Both the position numbers and the translations under genes were made by a program. Of a stretch of 9,745 nucleotides of DNA, positions 1 through 5,146 are shown piece by piece. This DNA is from CAZMJG01 sp964576365 (GTDB taxonomy: Bacteria > Patescibacteriota > Microgenomatia > UBA1406 > GWC2-37-13), in assembly GCA_964576365.1 (NCBI GenBank), contig CAZNUT010000042.1, positions 1 through 9,745 of the forward strand. The letters are read 5' to 3'. Each line of letters opens with the position of its first letter. The first letter of the stretch is position 1. The notes below the pieces were generated by a model that did no database searches, was not told the DNA's origin, and was given only the letters and a program-made list of their open reading frames with translations.

Positions 1-1
1 C

Positions 2-34
2 CCCCATCCCTTGCGCTTCGCTCCAGTGATGGGG
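2..34. repeat. Short inverted repeat at the truncated end of the four-helix gene
   Basis: CCCCATC at 2-8 is matched by GATGGGG at 28-34, with a 19-nt loop that carries the word GCGCTTCGC. The repeat begins just after the premature stop of the four-helix-bundle gene and may be the sequence that replaced its 3' half. A related CGCTTCGCTTCG word lies near 569-580. The window edge cuts this feature, so its full extent is unknown. Confidence 0.45.
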
Positions 35-41
35 AACTCTG

Positions 42-254
42 CTAGCGCAATAGATATCTATTAAATTCTTTATCATTTTGCGACCCTGATCCTTCTGCAA
101 TATTTATACAAATCGATGTTGAGGCTCTTTTTATCTGATCTTTTAATGTGTAATCTTTAATGTTGTCTGAAAAACAATATATTTCTTTGACGAGTACTAA
201 AGCTTTTTGCCAAACCACTAAATTTTCAAATTTATACATACCCATCAAAAACAT
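42..254 (-). pseudogene. Truncated four-helix-bundle protein (23S rRNA-intervening-sequence type)
   Basis: The 70-residue product begins with the family signature: MYKFENLVVWQKA, then a Lys-Asp-Gln-Ile-Arg/Lys-Arg-Ala-Ser-type turn and IAEGSGSQNDKEFNRYL. These are helices 1 and 2 and the start of helix 3 of the small bundles first found in 23S rRNA intervening sequences and common as stand-alone genes. Usual length is about 115-125 residues. Here a TAG cuts the protein in the middle of helix 3, and the frame beyond shows no helix-3/4 sequence, only a repeat-like inverted repeat. I therefore call it a 3'-truncated remnant. Starts at 254, 245 (MGMYKF) and 239 (MYKF) are all possible; 239 or 245 fits the family best and none has a clear Shine-Dalgarno site. 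The function of full-length relatives is unknown. Confidence 0.7.
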
Positions 255-315
255 TTATTTTGCTGCACTGATAGCCAATCCCCATTAACGAACCATGTTC
301 TAAGTCCGCCAACAA

Positions 316-390
316 CTAAAAGCTAATCGCTATCAGCTAATCATATATCACATTACGCTAATAGCTAAAAGCTAATCGCTATCAGCTAAT
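316..390. repeat. Two copies of a 26-bp hairpin-forming AGCTAAT word repeat
   Basis: An identical 26-bp sequence occurs at 316-341 and 365-390, separated by 23 bp. Each copy contains the imperfect palindrome AGCTAATCGCTATCAGCT (321-338 and 370-387), which can fold into a 7-bp stem with one G-U pair and a CGCT loop. Between the copies the words TAGCTAA recur. The second copy ends 5 nt from the 3' end of the minus-strand tRNA-Cys gene, so it could act as its transcript end, although no T-run follows. I know of no named family for it. Confidence 0.7.
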
Positions 391-395
391 ACATG

Positions 396-468
396 AGGCG
401 CGTGCCGGAATCGGACCGGCGCAGTAGGTGTTTTGCAGACACCCGCGTTTCCACTTCGCCAACGCGCC
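396..468 (-). tRNA. tRNA-Cys (anticodon GCA)
   Basis: On the minus strand the gene folds as a full cloverleaf of 73 nt. The acceptor stem is GGCGCGT (468-462) with ACGCGCC (403-397). The D arm is GCG/CGC, and the anticodon stem GGTGT/ACACC encloses the loop CTGCAAA, giving anticodon GCA at 434-436. The T stem is GCCGG/CCGGC with a 7-nt loop. The discriminator base is U (position 396), the identity base expected for cysteine tRNAs. CCA is not encoded: the next bases are CAT. The T loop reads TCCGATT, so the near-universal U55 (pseudouridine) is C here. A TATGAT sequence at 492-497 on the same strand is a possible -10 element, but no convincing -35 is seen. Confidence 0.95.
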
Positions 469-520
469 ATAATAACTCTCATACTCATAACATCATATCT
501 ATCGTTCTTCTCTGCGTTTC

Positions 521-615
521 TCCCGATTCTACACTATTAACTCATCGGGACTAAGCAGCAGTAAGACTCGCTTCGCTTCGTCAACTGCTGACTTGAGCAC
601 TTCGCCAACGCGCCA
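521..615 (-). pseudogene. Possible decayed tRNA-like element
   Basis: Read on the minus strand from 615, the first 18 bases are identical to the base before tRNA-Cys plus its nt 1-17 (598-615 versus 452-469). An AGCAGT/ACTGCT pair follows where an anticodon stem would sit, but it encloses about 20 nt rich in GAAGC words instead of a 7-nt loop. Then comes a TCCCGAT/ATCGGGA pair where a T stem would sit, with a 16-nt loop. The D stem partner and the acceptor 3' strand are missing. It is clearly not a working tRNA. Only the 18-bp match is certain; reading the rest as a relic is inference. Confidence 0.35.
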
Positions 616-625
616 AATTTTAAGC

Positions 626-652
626 TTAGACGTTAGACTTTCGACTTTAGAC
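626..652. repeat. TTAGAC word repeat
   Basis: TTAGAC occurs three times (626-631, 633-638, 647-652), interleaved with two GACTTT words. It resembles in style the AGCTAAT, GTGTAACGT and TTTAGTATTTAGAG word repeats elsewhere in this window: short, degenerate, AT-rich and intergenic. Confidence 0.5.
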
Positions 653-788
653 ATGTGGGGCAAACTAAGCGCGTAATTTACCCACACTTTCATATTTTAA
701 TCGTCTGTCCACGCTTCCGACTGGATCTATTTTACTCGATCAAAGAAGAAAAATCACTATTAAAGCGGTGGTACTGAAGCTTACTTTT

Positions 789-1004
789 TTATAGCACATC
801 ATCAATAAGACCGTTGGGGTTGGCTTTTATTAGTGCATCCTGTAGTTGTTGCAAAGCATTTTCTGCCTCATGTTCAGCAACCCACTTCGGATCAGGCTGC
901 CACTCCTCATTAGTAGTATCTATCGATACCATTCTCCCACCTGTCTCCGGTGATCCTAAGATAACACGAAAATTGTCTTTTCTATCAGAATAATCAGCTG
1001 TCAT
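789..1004 (-). CDS. Small hypothetical protein (71 aa)
   Basis: This is a small acidic soluble protein with no membrane segment and no domain I recognise. Its first half is rich in Gly, Thr and Asp (SPETGGRMVSIDTTNEEW); the second half looks like one amphipathic helix (WVAEHEAENALQQLQDALIKA) ending in NPNGLIDDVL. The start is well supported: AGGAG at 1011-1015 lies 6 nt before the ATG, one of very few clear Shine-Dalgarno sites in the window. It sits 45 nt downstream of the surface-protein operon on the same strand and has its own promoter-like sequence in that gap, so it could be read through or transcribed alone. Function unknown. Coding is likely from the ribosome site and the unbroken frame, but no homologue is recognised. 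Confidence 0.65.
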   Translation of the reverse strand: MTADYSDRKDNFRVILGSPETGGRMVSIDTTNEEWQPDPKWVAEHEAENALQQLQDALIKANPNGLIDDVL

Positions 1005-1015
1005 AGGTCGCTCCT

Positions 1016-1043
1016 ATTATACCTGAAGTTCAAACAATTTCAA
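1016..1043 (-). promoter_or_regulatory. Sigma70-like promoter immediately before the 71-aa gene
   Basis: On the minus strand TTGAAA (1043-1038) is followed after 16 bp by a perfect TATAAT (1021-1016). Transcription would be expected to begin near 1009, just 5 nt before the ATG at 1004. That would place the AGGAG site (1011-1015) upstream of the transcript start. Either the mRNA from this promoter is nearly leaderless, or the AGGAG is used only on read-through transcripts. Confidence 0.45.
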
Positions 1044-1049
1044 ATCAGA

Positions 1050-2354
1050 TTAAAGCATCAATCCGACGCCGATAAGGACAGCGGGAGCGATCCACATGAA
1101 CCACGAAGCTGCAGAACCTGCCTTAGGTAGCGGTGCTCGTGTGGCCTGAGGGGGTTGCTGTGGAGGATTGGTGATCACCACAGTAATCGCAGGTCCGGCT
1201 GGACTGGTGATATATACGTACTGTTTATTTGGCGGTTGTTGGACTTGTATCACCATAGGCGTATTGGTCGGCCCATAAATATATGTAGGGGGAGGATTCT
1301 GGGGAGGTGGATATGGTGTGTATGTCGGATTTGGGGTATAAGTAGGTTCTCCGGGTGGTTGAGATGGATATGGTGTGTATGTCGGGTATGGCGTATAAGT
1401 CGGTTGGGGTGTGGGGTAAAGTGTATTGGTCGGATACGGGGTTGGTGACGGTGTCACAGGACAATATACTGTGCCAGTTGGAGGAGTCGGTGTCGAACAG
1501 GTAGCGCTACTATCCGAACCACCACACGTGGGAGGAGGGACGCAGGTAGGAGTTGGTGATGTGGTCACCGAAACAGTCGGTGTGGGTGTTGTCACTGTTC
1601 CTACACAAAGATTGAAGTGAGGACTATCACCGCCATTATCAAACTCGACCGAATTCGTCGCCACCTTTAACTCAAAAAGATCGGTTGCCCATGTATCATT
1701 TTGGGTTGTCGGCAATTCAATACCATTTACAGACCATGGCTTTTCTCCACTCTTGGGATCATTATCATAAATAATAGCACTATCAAGAACTATGCTCGAA
1801 TCAAACGAAACTTTCAATTTTGTACCACCTTCCGCCACTATATTTGCCCCTCGTGAAGCTATCTTCCATCCTCCATCGAGCATGTCGACCACACCGGAAA
1901 GCGAGGTACTATCCCCGACTGACATATCCCCCTGTGTCACAAAAAGCAATTCAGTATCTTCTGGACAACTGAGACCTGGAGGTTGAGTAGTAGGCGTCAC
2001 AGGTATTTCACATTTTCCAAATGCGGTTGTTTCTTCTCCTTTTCCACAGCTATTTTCAGGAGCCACCTTACACTCATATTCATGTCCAGGAATACTGGTA
2101 AACGTCACCTGCTTTTCAGTTGTTTTTTTACTGATAACTGCCGTGTTTGATGTAAGATCTTTCACGGTTACATTGTATGTCAAACCTTCTTCATCACTTT
2201 CCCATGTACATTTTGCTTCATCAGCTTTACATATATCAGTAGCACGACTTCGCACATCTTGCTGTCGACCCTGAATCAAAAATATGGTAATTCCCAGACC
2301 GATCAAGAGAATCAGTCCGTAAATCACATATGCAACTGGTATAGATTTATTCAT
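1050..2354 (-). CDS. Membrane-tethered Pro/Thr-rich surface protein with FN3-like region and LPKAG C-terminus
   Basis: This is a predicted extracellular protein of 434 residues. Residues 7-27 form one N-terminal membrane span or uncleaved signal anchor. Residues ~40-115 look like a fibronectin-III-type strand pattern with four or more cysteines. Residues 130-250 form a beta-rich domain shared with the upstream VWA protein; its core is SAIIYDND...W..NG...GDSPHFNLC. A Thr/Pro linker follows, with a C-x5-C-x8-C-x11-C module at 271-298, then a TPYPTYTPYP-type repeat stalk (~305-350). The C-terminus is LPKAG (409-413) followed by a hydrophobic segment that runs to the last residue, like a sortase signal without its basic tail. 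It starts 5 nt after the VWA gene stop, with no Shine-Dalgarno site, so translation is probably coupled. Likely a cell-surface stalk or adhesion protein; the partner is unknown. Confidence 0.85.
   Translation of the reverse strand: MNKSIPVAYVIYGLILLIGLGITIFLIQGRQQDVRSRATDICKADEAKCTWESDEEGLTYNVTVKDLTSNTAVISKKTTEKQVTFTSIPGHEYECKVAPENSCGKGEETTAFGKCEIPVTPTTQPPGLSCPEDTELLFVTQGDMSVGDSTSLSGVVDMLDGGWKIASRGANIVAEGGTKLKVSFDSSIVLDSAIIYDNDPKSGEKPWSVNGIELPTTQNDTWATDLFELKVATNSVEFDNGGDSPHFNLCVGTVTTPTPTVSVTTSPTPTCVPPPTCGGSDSSATCSTPTPPTGTVYCPVTPSPTPYPTNTLYPTPQPTYTPYPTYTPYPSQPPGEPTYTPNPTYTPYPPPQNPPPTYIYGPTNTPMVIQVQQPPNKQYVYITSPAGPAITVVITNPPQQPPQATRAPLPKAGSAASWFMWIAPAVLIGVGLML
1309..1405. repeat. 40-bp repeat encoding the Tyr-Pro-Thr stalk
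   Basis: Two 40-bp units, 1309-1348 and 1366-1405, differ at only 4 positions and are spaced 57 bp apart inside the surface-protein gene. On the coding strand they give TYTPNPTYTPYP-like and TYTPYPTYTPYP-like stretches. The near identity at DNA level suggests a recent in-frame duplication of stalk sequence, which would let stalk length vary between strains. Confidence 0.7.
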
Positions 2355-2359
2355 AAGTA

Positions 2360-3871
2360 CTACTGCTTACAATTGGGACAGGTAATTTTTATATTTTTGA
2401 CTTTAGCTGGGACAACACAGGCCGAGGGGGTAGGAGTAGGAGTTGCCGGTGATGGAGTAATTTCCGCACATTCTTTTTCAAGTACGTCTATATAAGCAGC
2501 CTCCCAATCTGTACTATTTGGCTTGTACTGATAACGTGTTACATCGCCTGCAATAGCTTTTAATGTAGTATCATCAGGCGAAGTTCCATAACCAAGAACA
2601 TAATGTTTTATTCCTGCCGTTCTTCCTTTTTGAGCCTCGGTTATCGCAGTTGCCTTGGCGTTTGATGTAGCACCGGTCCATGTATGATTTGCCTGTCCAT
2701 CTGAAAGCAAAATAGCAAGACGATTACGGGTCTGCGTGGTTAACTGATCATTAGCAATTCTCAAACCACATTCGATACAAGTACCACTGGTCGTATACTG
2801 TACTGCACTGATAGCAGTACGCACAGCTTCCCAATCTGCCGATGGTTTAATATGTAAAGTTGAATTACGATCCGCACTTAGTGTTCCTGTACCATCATTA
2901 CCCTGTGAACCGAACGATACAACACCAATTTTGGCTGTTAATCCAGAAGTAGCAGCTACTTTATTGGTGAAACGCAAAGCTGCTTCTTTTGCCCATGCAA
3001 GTTTGGTTCTACCATCAGATTCTTTTGAATTCATACTTCCAGATCTATCAATGATGAGTACGACATCAGCATTCAAAGTACAAAGCTGAGCTCCTGTCGG
3101 GGTAGGTGTCTTTGTGCTCGTAAGAACAGTGGTTGGAGTAGGAGTTTTTGTTGCGGTCGGCGCCGGACAATAAGTTCCTCCCGACGTTAGAGTAGGCAAA
3201 GTACAGGTAGTGCCCGTCGGTAATTGAGGGCAGGTTGGACGCGGTACACATGTAGGAGTTGGTGTTTTTGTTGGAGTGCTTGTAGGACTAATTGGAGGTG
3301 TATTTGTAGGGGTTTTGGTCGGCGTTTTAGTTGGTGTTTTTGTTGGGGTATTTGTCGGCGCCACAACAGCCACGCATACATTAAAATGAGAACTATCTCC
3401 ATTGCCGTTGAATGTCATCACGTCTGATTTGATTCCAAGAGGCATCAAAGGTGCCCATGTTTCATTTGCGGTTTTTGTGAGAGTTTTTCCATTGATTGTC
3501 CAACCCGGATCATGATCATTGTCATAAATAATAGCCGAATGCAGCGTGACTTCCTTGGTAAAACTCACACTTATCATTTGTCCACGTTCAGCCACCATGG
3601 TTCCATTTCTTGCAGCCACAGTCCAGGGTACAGATCCTGTCTTCACGGAAATTACTTTTCCTCCTGCTCCCACGAGTGTATTTACTGCAAGTGTCGTAGC
3701 TTGAGGAAAGAGTAATGTAGTACCACTTGGACATGTAATGGCATTTGAAGTAGCTCTGGTCAAAATAGTACGAAGATCTTCTTTGCCAGAAAAACTGAGA
3801 TAAGAAAAAACAACTGAACCAAGCAGAAAAATAATCGAAACCGCAATACTTAAATATTTTCTTTTTTCCAT
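2360..3871 (-). CDS. VWA-domain membrane-anchored surface protein
   Basis: This is a predicted extracellular protein of 503 residues from the ATG at 3871. MEKRK followed by a hydrophobic span (6-26) forms an N-terminal anchor. Residues 47-166 are the beta-rich domain shared with the downstream protein (SAIIYDND, GDSSHFNVC). Residues ~171-262 are a TPTKTPTKTP linker interrupted by a C-x5-C-x8-C-x11-C module (208-235). Residues ~264-470 are a von Willebrand factor A domain with an intact metal site: DRSGS (275-279), Thr around 361-364, and LLSDGQ with Asp391. VWA domains bind ligands or partners through Mg2+. The protein ends abruptly after a second TPTPTP linker, with VKNIKITCPNC resembling the start of an FN3-like domain. 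A GTG at 3898 could add nine residues, but the ATG gives the better anchor. A 9-codon leader ORF lies just upstream. Confidence 0.88.
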   Translation of the reverse strand: MEKRKYLSIAVSIIFLLGSVVFSYLSFSGKEDLRTILTRATSNAITCPSGTTLLFPQATTLAVNTLVGAGGKVISVKTGSVPWTVAARNGTMVAERGQMISVSFTKEVTLHSAIIYDNDHDPGWTINGKTLTKTANETWAPLMPLGIKSDVMTFNGNGDSSHFNVCVAVVAPTNTPTKTPTKTPTKTPTNTPPISPTSTPTKTPTPTCVPRPTCPQLPTGTTCTLPTLTSGGTYCPAPTATKTPTPTTVLTSTKTPTPTGAQLCTLNADVVLIIDRSGSMNSKESDGRTKLAWAKEAALRFTNKVAATSGLTAKIGVVSFGSQGNDGTGTLSADRNSTLHIKPSADWEAVRTAISAVQYTTSGTCIECGLRIANDQLTTQTRNRLAILLSDGQANHTWTGATSNAKATAITEAQKGRTAGIKHYVLGYGTSPDDTTLKAIAGDVTRYQYKPNSTDWEAAYIDVLEKECAEITPSPATPTPTPSACVVPAKVKNIKITCPNCKQ

Positions 3872-3878
3872 AAAAGTC

Positions 3879-3908
3879 TTATTGCTGAGGCTGGACACGA
3901 TACTTCAT
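3879..3908 (-). CDS. Possible 9-codon leader ORF before the VWA gene
   Basis: The best Shine-Dalgarno sequence in the window, GGAGGG (3919-3914), lies 5 nt before an ATG at 3908. That ATG opens MKYRVQPQQ and then TAA. The ATG of the VWA gene follows after 7 nt and has no ribosome site of its own. This arrangement fits translational coupling or a leader peptide that controls the surface operon. The frame differs from the VWA frame, so it is not a simple N-terminal extension. It is too short for coding statistics; a sequencing indel joining the two frames is the main alternative. Confidence 0.4.
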   Translation of the reverse strand: MKYRVQPQQ

Positions 3909-3932
3909 ATACGCCCTCCGCAACAGGGTTAC

Positions 3933-3966
3933 TTTATATACTATGTATTCTGCTAAGAGATTGCAA
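3933..3966 (-). promoter_or_regulatory. Possible promoter of the surface operon
   Basis: On the minus strand TTGCAA (3966-3961) precedes an AT-rich block containing TAGTAT and TATATAAA (down to 3933). Spacing from TTGCAA is 17 bp to TAGTAT but 20-22 bp to the better-looking TATATA/TATAAA, so no single assignment is clean. Position, about 25-60 bp before the leader ORF, is right for a promoter. Confidence 0.3.
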
Positions 3967-3976
3967 ATGCAATTTC

Positions 3977-4043
3977 ATAGCGTGTAACGTGGAGCGTGAA
4001 ATGTGTAACGTATTCTAAGATGCAACAAAATGCTACACGCTAT
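3977..4043. repeat. Inverted repeat with GTGTAACGT word repeat
   Basis: ATAGCGTGTA at 3977-3986 is exactly inverted as TACACGCTAT at 4034-4043, a 10-bp stem with a 47-nt loop. Inside lie two GTGTAACGT words (3982-3990 and 4003-4011), 21 bp apart. The element sits between the mevalonate operon end and the surface operon promoter. It could mark a transcript end or a regulatory site; no T-run supports a classical terminator. Confidence 0.5.
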
Positions 4044-4059
4044 TGCGAGAAGTAATTTG

Positions 4060-4096
4060 TTTAGTATTTAGAGTTTAGAGTTTAGTATTTAGAGTT
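4060..4096. repeat. 16-bp direct repeat covering the stop codon of the radical SAM gene
   Basis: TTTAGTATTTAGAGTT occurs at 4060-4075 and 4081-4096, a 21-bp period, with TTTAGAG words between. The last residues of the radical SAM protein (SLTLNTKL) and its TAA are read from this repeat. The element therefore appears to have invaded or expanded at the 3' end of the gene and changed its C-terminus. Confidence 0.65.
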
Positions 4097-5133
4097 AACG
4101 AGGTTATTTCGTCACAGTAACGAATCTCTTTTCCTCGAAAAGTCTTTCCTGTAAAATCCTTCCCGTTTTCTGTCTGAAGCCAGAAAACGGGTATCTTCCC
4201 TCCCCCATTTTCTGTCTCAACTACATATTCGGGAAGACACGTACCCGAGATATGACCGCGCAATGCACGCATAATTTCTTTTCCTTTCTGGATACTGACT
4301 CGGAAATGATGTGTTCCCTCTGCAGGATCTAGATGATGTAAGTAATAAGGTTTAACTCTATTTAATAACAGGCCTTTGAATAAGTCAGTAAGTACTTTTG
4401 GATCGTCATTCACTCCTTTCATCAGCACCGTCTGACTGAGAAGCATTGTGCCAGACTCTGCCATCATCCGTGCTACCGCCGAAAATTCGGGAGTTATTTC
4501 TCGAGGATGATTGATATGAATAACTATATTGATCGGATTTGCTTTGCTTAATATGTGTACAAATGAGGGGGTGATACGAGCGGGGTATACAGCAGGCGTA
4601 CGTGTGTGAAATCTGATCATTTTGACATGAGGGATTTCCCGCAAATGCACAAGTATACTTTGCAACACGTGATCAGTAAGCACAAATGGATCACCACCTG
4701 AAAAAATCACCTCCCATATCTCCGGATGAGATCTGATATATGCAAGACATTGCTGAATATTTGCGTGTTTTTCGTGGAGCAATGATTTACGGAAACAAAA
4801 CCGACAATGCACCGCACATGCATTGGTGAGCATCAGAAGACAACGGTCTGGATACCGGTGGATGATGCCCGGTACTGGAGCGAAATGGTTGTCGCCGATG
4901 GGATCTGCGACTTCATAAGATTTGATATCTTTTTCGCGCTGATCCGTGACCACCATAAGTCGCAATGGGTCAAAAGCGTCGTACCAATTGATCAGGTCTG
5001 CATAATATTTCGGGATCATCAGAGGAAAAGGGTGATCTACCTTTGGTAACTTGATGCGTGCAATATCATATCCTTTTCCTGCTAGATAACTTTCCAGTTG
5101 AGGATACGACTTCAAAAAATCTGTTGATTGCAT
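4075..5133 (-). CDS. Radical SAM enzyme of the lysine 2,3-aminomutase / EpmB family
   Basis: This is a predicted PLP-dependent radical SAM aminomutase of 352 residues. CAVHCRFC (Cys106, 110, 113) is the CxxxCxxC cluster site, SGGDP (145-149) binds S-adenosylmethionine, and the Lys of NGGGK (Lys313) is the expected PLP lysine. YYLHHLDPAEGTHHF resembles EpmB, which isomerises lysine for EF-P modification. RGHISG and GGGK resemble KamA, which makes beta-lysine. Asp269 matches one substrate-amine Asp of KamA; the second (VVD in KamA, from memory) is Glu306 here, so the substrate may not be lysine. It starts 13 nt after the decarboxylase stop and so is last in the mevalonate operon. An ATG at 5220 would add 29 hydrophobic residues but overlap that gene by 74 nt; I prefer 5133. 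Neither start has a Shine-Dalgarno site. Confidence 0.85.
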   Translation of the reverse strand: MQSTDFLKSYPQLESYLAGKGYDIARIKLPKVDHPFPLMIPKYYADLINWYDAFDPLRLMVVTDQREKDIKSYEVADPIGDNHFAPVPGIIHRYPDRCLLMLTNACAVHCRFCFRKSLLHEKHANIQQCLAYIRSHPEIWEVIFSGGDPFVLTDHVLQSILVHLREIPHVKMIRFHTRTPAVYPARITPSFVHILSKANPINIVIHINHPREITPEFSAVARMMAESGTMLLSQTVLMKGVNDDPKVLTDLFKGLLLNRVKPYYLHHLDPAEGTHHFRVSIQKGKEIMRALRGHISGTCLPEYVVETENGGGKIPVFWLQTENGKDFTGKTFRGKEIRYCDEITSLTLNTKL

Positions 5134-5146
5134 AAGAAGAGGAAAC

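Larger units (their letters stand above)
469..788. other. Gene-free interval with tRNA-like relic, hairpins and word repeats
   Basis: No credible coding region lies in these 320 bp. The interval holds a TCCCGAT/ATCGGGA hairpin (521-527 with 544-550) and an AGCAGT/ACTGCT inverted repeat around CGCTTCGCTTCG. It also has an 18-bp copy of the tRNA-Cys 5' end (598-615), a TTAGAC word repeat (626-652), and a weak TGTGGG/CCCACA pair (654-659 with 681-686). From about 690 to 788 I see nothing recognisable. Confidence 0.6.

Noticed and set aside
316..390. CRISPR array from the two 26-bp repeats
   Set aside because: Only two copies are present, the repeats are AT-rich words, the spacer itself contains repeat words, and no cas gene is near.
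654..686. TGTGGG/CCCACA hairpin as a regulatory RNA
   Set aside because: A 6-bp stem with a 21-nt loop and no T-run or neighbouring gene start is within chance expectation.
1155..1620. Plus-strand open frames rich in Trp/Arg/Gly/Ile and Val/Gly within the surface-protein gene
   Set aside because: They are antisense shadows of the Tyr-Pro-Thr codon repeats, with no ribosome sites and low-complexity composition.
3872..3898. GTG start at 3898 for the VWA protein
   Set aside because: The GGAGGG site is about 15 nt away, too far, and the nine extra residues precede an already typical basic-hydrophobic anchor starting at the ATG at 3871.
4807..5049. 80-residue plus-strand frame within the radical SAM gene
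   Set aside because: It lies antisense to a well-conserved region including the CxxxCxxC motif and shows no recognisable features.
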